Origin: Siphonodentalium dalli
Taxonomy: Eukaryota; Mollusca; Scaphopoda; Gadilida; Siphonodentaliidae
Assembly (NCBI GenBank): GCA_032622095.1
Contig: CP136069.1
Coordinates: 31,502,342 to 31,566,341, forward strand
DNA: 64,000 nt
Direction of reading: 5' to 3'
Shown here: piece by piece, positions 1-10,538 of the stretch
Layout of the letters: each line of letters begins with the position of its first letter
Numbering within the stretch: the stretch's first letter is position 1
Notes under the pieces: generated by a model
The model's database searches: none
The model's input: the letters and a program-made list of their open reading frames with translations, nothing else
What the model was told of the DNA's origin: nothing
Made by a program: the position numbers and the translations under genes

Positions 1-215
1 TTCCAACAAAAAGGGTAGTAACTCTAGTGAAAATTGGCGAGTAAAACCTGATTTTCGAACTTGACCTATCATTTGTGCTAGTAAACCCACATAACAAATT
101 TCATTCCACTCAGTATGAGACATACTAAAGTTATCATCCAGAACGAAAAAAGCGAATGGATGGATGGACAGACCAATAACATGCTACGTCCGTTTTTTAT
201 AAATGGTAGTATAAA
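1..215. repeat. Fragment of a dispersed 'Ile/Glu-GTTATC' tandem-repeat family
   Basis: The stretch reads like one unit of the molluscan-type repeat grammar seen again at 7540-7690, 19130-19440, 23820-24000, 40480-41960, 43800-44170, 52370-52990 and 57960-58400. It has 'AACTCTAGTGAAAATTGGCG', then 'TTCGAACTTGACCT', then 'AAAGTTATCATCCAGAAC'. No coding frame is supported. The family name is unknown to me. Confidence 0.45.
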
Positions 216-223
216 ATGTATTA

Positions 224-310
224 ACTAAAACAATGTTAATTTGAGACTATAGATGTACTTCCCAGAATATGAGGCCTAAGTAGAATGTGGTCCACAGACA
301 GTGAATTTGT
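224..310. repeat. Internal fragment of the long form of MITE B
   Basis: This piece ('CAATGTTAATTTGAGACTAT', then 'CCCAGAA.ATGAGGCCTAAG') matches the interior of the long MITE B copies at 15777-16105 and 44780-45050. Both termini are missing. Bases 311-421 hold nothing recognisable. Confidence 0.5.
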
Positions 311-421
311 TGATAATCTATGTGGATCATACAGAATCTTCATCAGTATTTGGCAAGAATTACATCAGAATCACATCTTACAGAGTTGTTGAAATAAGAG
401 GTCAATGCCTCACGGAACCTA

Positions 422-1807
422 CAGTAATGCCCTAAATAATAGACTCCTTAACCACAGCAGAATTATGGGTAATTATGAATTATGAGAGCTTTCCGATGAA
501 AGGCAACAAACCATATTTCCGACTAAGTCCTGAAAAATTACCCATAATTCTGCTGTGGTTGAGGATAGGGCTGGGCGATATTGGCCCCAAAAAATATCGC
601 GATATTATGGTGACAACATCGCGATAAACGATATTATCGCGATATTATTTTGGTATATTACAATTTGTAAGTACAATGTACAATATATGCAATATTTCAT
701 GAATAAAGTTTGCACAATGCATCCCTACGTTTTATTTACGATTTGTGGGTCATGAGAGGTCGAGTAAATGTGTATTGAACAATTATCAGTAACATCACAG
801 TATACATGTATATAATGACCACTCGTCTGCAACAATTGACAGTTTGTCGACTGAGAAATAATAACTTTGAAACAAAGGGATATAATCATATAACACGGCC
901 CACGTGCATTTTCGCATACATTTTTTAGAGTTATATCCCTTTGACCATAGCGCTCAACACCATGCACACATTAAGCACCGCATTCTGTTTCAAATTTCCA
1001 TTTTATTAATTCGTGAGGAATTGGTTGTTTGTGAGACTATTTATCAGTGGTAATTGGTAGTTGGTAGCACCGTGAAACTTCAATGTCCATATACGGCAGC
1101 CCTCGGAATTAGCGTCGACAATGCCACAATGGGCAGTGCCGAGTCAAAAGCCGACGTGAAATGAATTTGCGTCGGCATTTTTTTAGCTGAGGAAAATAAA
1201 TATGGACAATCATGTTCAATTAGTTTGTGAATTTGACATTTGTTGAAGCGATAGCAATGCCATGATCCGTACGACACATGTCCACAAAATCATTTTACTC
1301 CCAATTTGCACACATCGAGACGATCAGCTAGACTAAGTGTGGTCAATATAAAATCTGACATGACTGACATCTTAATCCGTCTCCAAGCAACCGGTTACGG
1401 TTGATAGAGCAAGCTGCACCAACTTGAAAGGAGGTCATTGTGCCAGTCGCATGCGCTCGACATACCAATCTCACAGTGTAGCCAACTGATGCTATTATAT
1501 AGTATCTCTTTGATGTTTCCGACGAAGCATATCCAACTTGACAGGCACGTGCTCCGATGTTTTAAAACGTTTTCGACTGCGTATTTCCGGAACGTTTGGG
1601 ACTATTATACTTACTCTAACTTCGCTGTTTTTGGGACCATATGATGGGTTTCAACCTACATGGAGAATATTACAACTTGGGACGGTATTACGATATTTTT
1701 ATTTCAGACGATATTATTGACGATATCAAAATTAAAACCGGGTATACCCGATATATCGTCATACCGCCCAGCACTAGTTGAGGAGTCGATTATTTAGGGC
1801 ATTACTT
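422..1807. mobile_element. MITE A copy 1 (TA-flanked, mariner-like), split by a hAT insertion
   Basis: The left TIR starts CAGTAATGCCCTAAATAA directly after TA (420-421). The right TIR ends ...TTTAGGGCATTACTT directly before TA (1808-1809). Between them is the family's usual hairpin core (ACCACAGCAGAATTATGGGT and its complement), with a 1.2-kb foreign element at 566-1776. The TA target and CAGT-type TIR suggest a Tc1/mariner-type non-autonomous element; that class is inferred. The right end lies inside the splice donor of the kinase exon at 1811-1885. Confidence 0.8.
566..1776. mobile_element. Non-autonomous hAT-type element nested in MITE A
   Basis: Perfect 8-bp target duplications GTTGAGGA lie at 558-565 and 1777-1784. 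The termini are TAGGGCTGGGCGATAT on the left and, reverse-complemented, TAGTGCTGGGCGGTAT on the right (14 of 16 match). An 8-bp duplication is the hallmark of the hAT superfamily. The interior is rich in TATCGCGATATTAT palindromes. No transposase frame is visible; the small frames at 725-967 and 1438-1720 look like chance. Confidence 0.85.
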
Positions 1808-1810
1808 TAC

Positions 1811-1885
1811 CTCCTTATCCCAGAGAACAAAGAATTCTTTGTATCCGCAAATATATGGGTGCTGCAACTTCTTGAGGGCCATTGC
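1811..1885 (-). CDS. Kinase exon 4 (residues 50-74)
   Basis: Twenty-five codons begin AMALKKLQHPY and end FFVLWDKE. The acceptor is CTTTTACAG and the donor GTAAAG. The GT and the following A of the donor are complementary to 1808-1810, so the TA target duplication of MITE A forms donor positions +2 and +3, and positions from +4 on are MITE sequence. Confidence 0.85.
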
Positions 1886-4800
1886 CTGTAAAAGGTAGAA
1901 TATACAAATGTTAGGCCAATATAAATAAAATACTAGATTCTCATCCAACTTCTTTTTTAAATTGGGGCGGGTGGGCGGGAAAATTTTATTTTTCGTATCT
2001 TATTCTTGCTACCGGTAACATAAATGGTCAGTCTGCTTTAGAAATTGTAGCACAATCTTATATAGAATTTGATTTAAAAGTAGACTGATTAATGGGTCAT
2101 TGAAATCAGGCCTGAGAATAAGGTGCCTGTCATTAGGAGAATGAGGTCCCCAGAGGGTGAATTTAGTGACGCTATCCCGCATAGGGGGCTAGCATCACTA
2201 AATTCAACCTCTTGGAACCTCTTTCTGCTTAGGCCTCTCTGGAAAGTATCATTATCATCAAATTTCTATAGAAACTCAGAATCTAATTCTTTTTTAGTTT
2301 AGTTTCTCTATATCGCCAAATTGGCAGATGACATATTGCATAATTGAGGTTCCCAATGGGTGTACATCACAATATTCACCAATCTGAGTCAATGTCTCCC
2401 ATAGCAGATGAGGCAATGTACCCGTAGAATAAGATCACAAGAGGGTGAATTTAGTGATGCTAGCCCATTATGCGGGATAGCATCACTAAATTCACCCTCT
2501 GGGGACCTCATTCTGCAATGATAGGCACACTAAACTCAGGCTTGATTGCAATGTACTTTGAAAGTTGTCATACTGGTGACAAGCATGATTAATTAATTTT
2601 CTGAATGGTTTAGGTCAAAATGACCAACACAATTACATGTATGAATGGGTAGGTTATTCCAAAATCGAGTAGGTACAAATAGTGGGAATTTCTCATAAGC
2701 TGAATCAAAACTAATTTACATATAAATTTGTAACTGAAGACAACAAATGTGAGCCCCTATTTGAAACTCGTCTTGTCCATTACATTCTTAAAGAATGAGA
2801 CATAGACAAGATTAATGACGTTCATGGATTGTTCATCATCGTTGTCATATCTTGATAGTGACTATACTGACAATGACCAGAGCATTTAATATGTTAAACC
2901 TCAAAATATAATTTAAAGGGGTACTGTACACTAAATCCGGCCATTTATTGGACCATCTGATTTTATACTCAACAGAATATATGCAACAAATGAATGAATT
3001 TGAGCCATGGATTAGTGCAAAATACACACATTTGCTCTGTGAACGATGCATATAACATGGTAATTATGATGAAAATTAATTTATGACTGGAGTCATAAAA
3101 TAATTTTCATTATAATTACCATGTTGTTTGCATCTTTAATAGAACACACGAGTGTATTCTGCACTAATCGATGGCAAGCCTTGAAATAGGGTGTCTGTTA
3201 TTTGCAGAATGAGGTCCCCAGAGGGTGAATTTAGTGATGCTACCCCGCATAGCGGGTTAGCATCACCAAATTCACCCTCTGGGGACCTCATTCTGCTTAC
3301 ACCTCAGCAGAATGAGGTTCCCAGAGGGTGAATTTGGTGATGCTAGCCTGCTATGCGGGATAGCATCACTAAATTCACCCTCTGGGGACCTCATTCTGCA
3401 AATGACAGACACTCTATTTCAAGGCTTAATCAATGGCTCAAATTCATTCATTTGTTACATATATTCTGAGTATAAAAGGAGATGGTACCAAAAATGACAG
3501 AATTTAGTGTACAGTGCCCATTTAACCCTTTCATGATGGGAGCTGCACTGGTGCAGCATTAAAGACCTTGTGCCAGTGCATTCTTTTATATATGCGAGTG
3601 TCTCTGTGGACGACTCGCATATATAAGAAAATGCATTGGCACAACGCAAAATTTCAGGAAGAAAGGGTTAAATGATGTTGGTCTGGGAGAAGTAAGGACA
3701 TCAATATTTTTTCGTTACAAATATGTCTCCCATTTTCTGTTATTATTGTATTCTTTCGTGAATCAAAATATATTAAAAAGTGTCTTTAAAGAGCATATAA
3801 CTTATTTGTTAAAAACTATGACTAATAAAAACCCTAGAAGTTTTCTATTCAGATGCACTCACCTCTCTGAAGGCCTTATTAGCCTCACTCTCATCATAGC
3901 ACTCCACCTGCAAGATCCGATAATAAATTTACCAAACCATACAATGTGAGGATTAAAGATTGTCTATCTCTTCCAATACATGTAACACGTTTTATATAGT
4001 TTCCTGGGTATGTAATAATAAATATGAATCGAAGACACCTGTCTGGAAATGCTCCTATCAATTAATATTGATTTTATTTAGAATTTTCTGGTATTATATA
4101 CATACATTTAATTTGGGACATTTATGGCTCGTGATCATTCTGATCGTCCGATGCGGAATAACTCTATCTATAATTGTAAGGAAAAATTTCCCACTTGATT
4201 ATCGCATTATATAAGAAAATGTCCATATCAAAATCATCATTTTAATTGATAGAATCATGAATTAGATTCCTTTTGGCTCATCTACATGTATTAAATACCA
4301 ATCAATCAACACTATCCTAAGAGTAGAGAAAATGAGTAAATATTGTTACAGCCTGATGTCACATGGTAAATAAATCGTATTCACTCAGTAGGATTGAGAG
4401 ATGGATAGGTGCTTTATTTTCCATCTTACAATGTTTGAATGAAAAGCAAGTAACATGTATTTTTATTATCTTTCTCTTTAAATTATAACTATACTTTAGC
4501 TATCTTTTCCCCCCGACTGTCGAAAAACTTAGTTTGATCTGATGTCAAACCATCGTCGACCTTATATTAGGACTATGAATGCACTTAAAACAGTCTAACT
4601 TTTGTTTCCGATTATATTGCTAAATTTATTTTTCTTCCATTAATCTATCATCTCTTTACATCGCATTATGTAATTAAAATAGGGTTATTTTGATTTAATA
4701 TGTGTCATATAATAAACGTATTATCACTATAGTGAATATATCTTGTTTTCGCATTACGTCTCGTTGGAATAGTCAGATTGCTGGATTAAATCTTGCCACT

Positions 4801-7800
4801 TGAGGCAGCTCATTTGATCCAGCTATCTGACTTCTTCAACCCGATGTGATACTGGGACCATTTCAATTCACTGTAGTGATATTATTTGAAAACCAACCTT
4901 TTTGAGAACATATTTCTTCTGTTCAGCGATATGTTCAGCCAAGTATACAGATCCCTGTGCACCTTTCCCCAAACGTTCTAAAAGCTGAAGAAAAAATAAG
5001 ACTGCTATGAATGTGTTAGGCCATTTTGAACAGTGGGTTTTTGATCGAATCAAATTTTCGAACTGAATAGCTCTAAAAAAATTGAAAATGAATTGAATAT
5101 TTCATAATCTTGCTTGCCGAATGACAAGATACAGATATGTTACCTGTTTTCGTCTGTATGTCAGAATTATCTAATAAATAAAACACGTTATTATCTTTTT
5201 TTTTGTGGATTGGTGGATCAACAATTAATTAAACACATAATTTCCTCAAAACGTAACAAACAATTAGGAAAATACAATTTCGTGCGCAGTAAATAAAAAC
5301 TTCCGACATCACAAATGGGAAATCCCACAATCCACATAGATTCAAAACATGGAATAGGAGATCAACCATTGCAGAATTACACTATCACGACTTTCTCAAA
5401 TATAAAACAGGGGGTTTGATTAAAGGGCTTTGACCTGCACTTTTGTGAACAACATTAAATCTGCAAGTCAAAACTGAGCAAACACAATCAAATAATGAAA
5501 TGATAATGAATCTAATAGTTTGTATGTGCAGTCATGTGACGTTCCATTCAACAGAATGTTCATGGAATAAATTATAACGTAACTGTTATATTGGCGGTCG
5601 CGAAACAAGAAGGTTTAAACAGTTAAAGTTAACTTAAAATGACAGATTGTGATGGAATATTTGCGAGTGTATCTACTTTTTATACTTTAATTACAGTAGT
5701 TGTGATTGTTCAAATATTACCGATAAATGCATTACGTTCGAGTTAATTGGTTTGGTGTATTTGAAATTACTATTCGTTTTTCAAAGTCGATTCAAATATC
5801 GAGGTCGATTCGAGTAACAAAACGATTATCGAATATTAGCGGGGGCCTAGAATGTGTGCATGAGTTTATTCGACCCCAAGGCGTGAGATAGTGCGGTAAA
5901 AATAAAAGATGTTTTTCTCGTTGCTTATGTTTACTTAATTATCACCAATTAGTTAAATACCCCAAGGCCACATGTCCCCTCAATAATATTCTTCAACAAA
6001 TAATAAATAATAATGGTTTAATTCATCAAAATATTCGCGGAGGTCCCTTTGCGGACACTGAAAACGGCGACAAGAATTTGCGGTGGTCCACTCACATTCA
6101 CAGCGGTCCCTCTAATTGGCAAAACAAACAACTTTCAAGAAGGAATGTGGTTTATACTGGCTAAAGTTAATACATATTCAATGAATAATAAATAATAATG
6201 GTTTTATTCATCAATTATATTCGCATAGGTCCCTTTGCAGAGATTGAATACCACGTCCGGAGGTCCCATTAGAATTTGTGAATAAGATGAAGAATATTGA
6301 TGTTATTCCAGTGGTTATTCAGTCAGTTAAACAATATTATTCATTACAGATGCATTATCTGAATTAATGATTCTAAATTACTATTTCCTTGACTTCAAGG
6401 GGCAAAAAAAATCAGAGTGATCAGATATTGATTTTTGAAGTTTGATATTTCTCGATGTGTGCAATATTTGTGACCCAGAAACACGTGGTCAAACGGACTG
6501 TCTAGGACAAAATTGCGGATGAAGATGGATAATTATAAAATCAAGTGGTTATACGGACAAATTTTGTGATACTTAAGTGATAATACGGCAATATTTTGTT
6601 GAACAAAATGTTGATAAATAACACATTTTGGGAAATGTGATACCATAGTTGACAGTGGTTAGCATTATTTTGTTGCAATAAATCGATTTTGAAGAAATGT
6701 TGTTCTTGTTGTATCTTGATGACATGGGGACCATCTGATCGGATTGAGTACCTTTAACTATATAGTGCCTACATGTACTCCAGAAGAACGCTGTGTGAAT
6801 GTCAGCACGACCCAAATAATAATGGTTTAAATCATCAATTATATTCGCGGAGGTCCATTTTGCGGACATTGAAAACGGCGATAATAATTTGCGGAGGTCC
6901 CCATAATCATTAAGCCATTATTATTTATTATTTGTTGAAGAATATATGTATTAACTAGTCTATAGCAAGCATACATAAATTTCCTTCTTTAAAGTTGTTC
7001 CTTTCGCTAATTTATAGAGGGACCTCCACGAATTATGAATGCGAGTTGAGGGATCTCCGTGATAAATTTGCGCGATTGGGACATCCGCGCAGCATTCTTC
7101 GGAAGTACACATATATAGGCGCTAGCTAATGAATAATATTATTTGACGGAATAACTCTGCAGTATGCTTCATTTTATCACAAAATTAAAGGGTACTCCTG
7201 GCATATACAGGGACATATATACGTATGTAGGCCCATACTGGCCACAGCAAATGTGTATCATCGTATTGATTTGCGCCAAGTGAGCTATGCGAATATCATT
7301 GATAGAACAGTTAAGCCACTATGTGTTGTTATTCATTTAAAATATGTCTCAATTGACATATACACACCCGTTCCTCCCTTTAATTTAAAGTTATCTCCTT
7401 AGCCCATTTTAGGGGACCTCTGCGTATTTGGGGACCTCCACAACCAGGAACCTACATGTACTGCAAATCATCGCACCCTATCGCATGATATTTGATTAGA
7501 TATGCCAGAAAAATAATCAGCAAAATCTAAGCGAAAAGGGGGCATAATTAACTCCATCAGAAATTCACATACTATATTTTAAGGCTATCGGGTAATCATA
7601 ACGTAATTGAGTTATCATCCAGACAACAAAGTAATCAGCAAATTGTAAGCCAAGGGGCATAACTCCACCATAAATCTCCATTTTACATTCTATACTTGTT
7701 CAATTGGAAGTTGGAAAGACCGGTGTTCTGCAACTATACTAGTTTGTCGGAATTAACACATGCACATTTTTTTCAGAATACCAGTTCCATTACCCCTTAC

Positions 7801-9631
7801 TTAAAAACAAAATGGCGATATGCATAGATACGGATGGCGATGAGTACTCACTCGTAGCAAATGTTGATAAATGTTTCAAACTCTGTTAATTTGCCATCCG
7901 GAATGATTTTTATCGCTGCACAGAGTTGTAGATACTGATCGAGTATATGTTACTAGTATTTTATTATGGAAACAGGAGACATATGCCTGCATGGTGTTTT
8001 GTGTTTAATAGTGCTTTTATTTGAAATATGTTTGTCCGGCTATTTGGTAATGTTTTCATAACTTGTATCTTTATATTAGGATACAGATTTATAAATTCGA
8101 TTAAAACCTTGTTTTTGGGACTTTATCATTTATAATTTTAATAATTTTTTTTATGTCCAGTAAGATGAGTAACTGAGTTTGTGGATCGACCAACGAGTCC
8201 ACCGACAAAGTCAAACCATATGCAGTCCCTCAGGAATTAAATATGATATATATAATTGTTATACTATACCCTGCTGGACAAAACAAGTGTCCACTTAACC
8301 GTGGTGCGAAATGCAACTACACCGCAGCTCCACCGGCTAACTACAGTTGGGCCGCGGTGTACTTGCCGTACGGCCATGGTGTAGTTGCCATGGTGTACGT
8401 TCATTAAACTGAAACAAGACGATACAAACCAGAAATCTAACCACGGTGTACATGCCGTTCGGCCCGGTGTAGTTGCCATTCGGCCGTGGTGTACTTGCCA
8501 TTCGGCCGCAGTGTACTTGCAGTTCGGCAGCAGTGTACTTGCCGTTCGGCCGCGGTGCTCAACTGCAGTTACAAACTCTGACACCGTGGCCGAACGGCAA
8601 ATACACCCCGGTGGCAATGGACACTTCTTTTGTCCAGCGGGGTAGCTCTCTCTAATTTAAGTATATAAGTAAAGTTAATATATTTGTTTATTATATTTTA
8701 GGCTGAGACTATTCTACCGCTAGCGGCATAATATTAATAAGGTCCGATTTTTATTCTGCTGCTAAGGCAGAATAGCAGGCTAATTGCACGATATGGCTAT
8801 TATGCCGCTAGCGGCACAATAAGATAATCCCATTATTCTGCCGCTAGTGGCAAAATAGCCTGTTTGGCTAATCTACCGCAAACAAAAATATGCGTGATAC
8901 GGATTACACTTACAGTTACTGTAATATGCCATTAACTCTTCTTTCATAAGTTTGGACACATGCGTGACATGGTGCTTGACGATCTGGATGGTTTAACTGT
9001 CCTGTTTCCAATATACTAACTAGTACTAGTACTCAGTAGTACTAGTAGTAGTAGTACTAGTAGTACATAAAAAACTCACAGGGGAAATTCAAAAGAATCT
9101 CGTACCGACAGCACGTTTACACAGACGCCGCCATAATTTTAACAACGTCGCATGCTAATCAATGATGCATTTATTGAAATTGAATGATTGATGGATAAGT
9201 ACAATTTTTGTGACGTCATTTTGTAGGCAGAATAGCCAAACAGGCTATTCTGCCGCTAAGCCAAACAGGCTATTCTGCCGCTAGTGGCATAAAAAAGATT
9301 ACACTCTTATTCTGCCGCTAGCGGCAGAATAGCCTTTATCTATATTTTAATCAAGTTGAATATTACATGGACAGTGTCTGTCAGTGATTCCCACTCCCAC
9401 TAGACACTACACTAGTCCAGACTCAGGCCGTCAGGACTCTGGACTGGTCAAACCAACCGAGTAAGAGTTACATGTATAATACAGTATATACCCTCCCTAT
9501 TCAGGCTATTGTATTTGCAATAAACTCAATCGCTTAGAGTGTTATATTTGACCAACAGAAACCAACAATTTGAGATATTAAACGAAGAAAACAACACAAT
9601 TTAGTAGTGAATTTACCCTGTACTTCTCCAT
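1811..9631 (-). CDS. NEK-like serine/threonine protein kinase, 5' part (four exons; gene continues off the left edge)
   Basis: Reading right to left on the minus strand, coding exons lie at 9617-9631 (MEKYR), 4898-4984, 3863-3907 and 1811-1885. All are phase 0, with AG acceptors and donors GTAAAT, GTTGGT, GTGAGT and GTAAAG. They give 74 residues. Seen: a glycine-rich loop GKGAQG at about residues 11-16, a beta-3 lysine in YVLKK (about 33), the likely alpha-C glutamate at the end of NKAFRE (49), and a KKLQHPYICGYKEFF alpha-C/beta-4 segment. The catalytic loop, DFG and C-lobe must lie left of the window. By family knowledge it would phosphorylate Ser/Thr on protein substrates. NEK-like is my best assignment; another small kinase group is possible. 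The start is supported by a Met in a five-residue exon that completes the N-terminus just ahead of the loop. The gene is head to head with FOXRED1. Confidence 0.8.
2107..2544. mobile_element. MITE B (hAT-type), long form
   Basis: TIRs are CAGGCCTGAGAATAAGG on the left and ...CTAAACTCAGGCTTG on the right. Flanking 8-bp duplications are ATTGAAAT and ATTGCAAT (one mismatch). Each end is a hairpin of GGTCCCCAGAGGGTGAATTT and its complement, separated by about 200 bp of AT-rich sequence. Confidence 0.85.
2917..3521. mobile_element. TTAA-flanked TIR element, interrupted by MITE B
   Basis: TTAA lies at 2913-2916 and 3522-3525. Left end AGGGGTACTGTACACTAAAT; right end reverse complement ATGGGCACTGTACACTAAAT. 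The inverted similarity extends about 100 bp. Near its middle (3054-3127) is a long hairpin with arms starting ATGGTAATTAT. MITE B at 3175-3428 is inserted in it. It shares its right TTAA with the next element. Confidence 0.75.
3175..3428. mobile_element. MITE B (hAT-type), short form
   Basis: CAAGCCTTGAAATAG...CTATTTCAAGGCTTA is flanked by ATCGATGG (3167-3174) and ATCAATGG (3429-3436). Two hairpins are joined by CTTACACCTCAGCAGAATG. Frames through it are hairpin artefacts. Confidence 0.85.
3526..3667. mobile_element. TTAA-flanked, piggyBac-like hairpin MITE (family C)
   Basis: TTAA lies at 3522-3525 and 3668-3671. Ends are CCCTTTCATGATGGGAG and ...GGAAGAAAGGG. The core is the recurring hairpin GCATTCTTTTATATATGCGA and its complement. 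The TTAA target and CCCTTT ends suggest a piggyBac-like relative; the class is inferred. Confidence 0.75.
3863..3907 (-). CDS. Kinase exon 3 (residues 35-49)
   Basis: Fifteen codons, VECYDESEANKAFRE, lie between acceptor TCTTGCAG and donor GTGAGT, phase 0 on both sides. It continues VLKK of exon 2 into the alpha-C helix. It is too short for ORF-length filters, so it is easy to miss. Confidence 0.85.
3957..4100. repeat. One arm of a TTAA-flanked long-TIR element
   Basis: After TTAA (3953-3956) the sequence follows the roughly 130-bp TIR of the complete copy at 45847-46365 (GGGTATGTAATAATAAATAT, then GTCTGGAAATGCTCCTATCA). The opposite arm is absent. From 4100 to 4860 I see no gene or known repeat. 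Confidence 0.6.
4898..4984 (-). CDS. Kinase exon 2 (residues 6-34, glycine-rich loop)
   Basis: Twenty-nine codons start LLERLGKGAQGSVYLAEH and end YVLKK. The acceptor is TTTTTTCTTCAG and the donor GTTGGT. The GKGAQGSV motif is the ATP-binding P-loop of protein kinases. Confidence 0.85.
5054..5985. other. Kinase intron 1, left part; nothing recognised
   Basis: AT-rich sequence without coding signal. A short frame opens at 5639 with a hydrophobic 34-residue peptide, without support from splice sites or similarity. Confidence 0.4.
5986..6947. mobile_element. TIR element with repeated 'GCGGAGGTCCC' motif
   Basis: ATATTCTTCAACAAATAATA at 5986 recurs as its complement ending near 6946, so about 32 bp of TIR is seen. 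GGAGGTCCCTTTGCGGACA and AAAACGGCGA.AA.AATTTG occur near both ends and again at 6050-6120, 6225-6265 and 6845-6905. Related motifs lie just outside at 7010-7090 and 7410-7450. The element class is unknown. Confidence 0.6.
6345..6753. repeat. Truncated copy of the TTAA MITE found at 14984-15418
   Basis: The right end GATCGGATTGAGTACCT with TTAA (6754-6757) is intact. The interior (AATTACTATTTCCTTGACTT, TTGTTGAACAAAATGTTGAT) matches 14990-15410. The left terminus is missing. It lies inside the 5986-6947 element. Confidence 0.7.
7700..8268. other. No feature seen
   Basis: AT-rich intronic sequence of the kinase gene. No coding signal, RNA gene or repeat was recognised. Confidence 0.4.
8269..8642. 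mobile_element. TA-flanked TIR element filled with GC-rich 'GTTCGGCCGCGGTGTA' repeats
   Basis: The element lies between two TA dinucleotides (8267-8268 and 8643-8644). Ends are CCCTGCTGGACAAAACAAGT and, reverse-complemented, CCCCGCTGGACAAAAGAAGT. The interior is a run of about 25-30 bp units around 'TGTACTTGCCGTTCGGCCG', partly in inverted orientation. It is markedly more GC-rich than its surroundings. Open frames on both strands (8264-8617 and 8385-8645) follow from the repeat and are not taken as genes. Confidence 0.75.
8709..9332. mobile_element. Palindrome-array element ('GCCGCTAGCGGC')
   Basis: Several near-perfect palindromes centred on GCCGCTAGCGGC cluster at both ends: 8711-8729, 8748-8775, 8795-8825 and 8840-8870 on the left, and 9220-9330 on the right. 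The 22-bp palindrome at 9309-9330 is perfect. The unit AATAGCC(AAACAGG)CTATTCTG appears in both orientations. The layout, palindromes at both ends around a unique middle, is like 16952-19091 and 61179-61562 with a different sequence. Confidence 0.65.
9018..9066. repeat. AGT/ACT trinucleotide microsatellite
   Basis: TACTAGTACTAGTACTCAGT is followed by repeated AGTAGTACT. Both strands read ACT/AGT, so it is self-complementary. Confidence 0.85.
9617..9631 (-). CDS. Kinase exon 1, initiator exon (MEKYR)
   Basis: ATG GAG AAG TAC AGG is followed by donor GTAAAT. Joining to exon 2 in phase 0 gives MEKYRLLERLGKG, a typical kinase N-terminus. It is found by fit rather than by length, hence the lower confidence than for exons 2-4. 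The sequence upstream (above 9631) carries a promoter-like ETS motif. Confidence 0.65.
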
Positions 9632-9720
9632 GCTTGACAACAAGACGCCAAACTTCCGGACACTGTCGGAAAAGGGCGAATGGATCCGAAAATTGAGTAC
9701 AGTAAAAAGTTGTAATGTTT
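9632..9720 (-). promoter_or_regulatory. Putative TATA-less promoter of the kinase gene
   Basis: Immediately upstream of the minus-strand ATG is CCGGAAGT (complement at 9652-9659), a consensus ETS/GABP site typical of housekeeping promoters. No TATA box is obvious. A CRE-like TGACGTCA is seen at about 9210, downstream in intron 1. This is inference from motif and position. Confidence 0.35.
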
Positions 9721-10410
9721 GACGAAACGAAGGATCCAATAATTACTTATAATAATTGTTTTGTTCGCTACAAAATTAAACACTTAAGATAAACATGTTA
9801 ATTAGTGTTAATGTAATACATTTCGATAATATAACCTAAAATTATTGACAATAACCAAAATGTATCAACCGATTTTAAGTTCAATTTTGAAATAACCAAC
9901 ATGGCCGCGCCCACGTCAAACAATTTTAAGCATTCTTGACAAAAATTGATATACAAGGTCAAGCTTTTACAATAATCAATTTTATCACCCTTTGCCGCGA
10001 TTGCAGAACCAGTTTGTTTGATCATGAGTGTATTTCAATATTGATATGTTAGTGACACTCGGCCTAGATTTGACAGAGACAATCGCAAAAATGAACTAAA
10101 ACTAAACAAAAAAACAGTTTGGCCGTCGATACGACGATAGCCGATTCACACTGGAGTACGGTAGCCTTAGCTCAGACGAACTGCCTCAATGACAGCCTGA
10201 CTCAAAAAAGTTGCTATATCGGTATTTTTGTGTGTGAGTCGTCAAATGTGAACAAAGTAAAAAATAAAAAAAAGTTGCTGATCAGATGATCCCCGTCTCG
10301 GTCATGCTTTCAAAGTCAAAATGTGGCCTTTTATTTTAGTGTTAGGTTCACTTCAAAACATTGTGTATTCGATTTGATACAGAAATAACACTAATCTAAT
10401 CATTAGATGT

Positions 10411-10495
10411 CTTGTGTGATCACCAAAGTTAAGCAAGGTCAAACCCGGTTAGTACTTGGATGGGTGACAGAATGGCGATTCCACATGCTGCTAAC
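10411..10495 (+). ncRNA. 5S rRNA-derived fragment (5'-truncated pseudogene or SINE head)
   Basis: GATCACCAAAGTTAAGCAAG, then CCCGGTTAGTACTTGGATGG and GTGACAGAATGG.GATTCC...GTGCTG-like sequence follow the 3' two-thirds of eukaryotic 5S rRNA, including the internal-promoter region. The first about 35 nt of 5S are missing, and several conserved bases differ (for example GTCAAACCC for GTCGGGCCC). It is therefore not a functional 5S gene. It could be a solo pseudogene or the head of a 5S-derived SINE. Confidence 0.75.
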
Positions 10496-10538
10496 ACTTT
10501 CGTTGCGACTCCAGCACTTCTCTAATCCTGTTACACTG

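Noticed and set aside
3455-3649. Frames with 'FSYICES...LAYIRECIG' peptides, recurring at 22957, 42583, 43574, 62007
   Set aside because: All come from the GCATTCTCTTATATATGCGA hairpin of MITE C, not from a conserved protein.
8264-8617. 117-residue minus-strand frame as a gene
   Set aside because: Entirely inside the repeat-filled TIR element 8269-8642, with an equally open frame on the other strand.
10411-10495. Functional 5S rRNA gene
   Set aside because: The 5' third is missing and several invariant positions differ; no terminator T-run follows.
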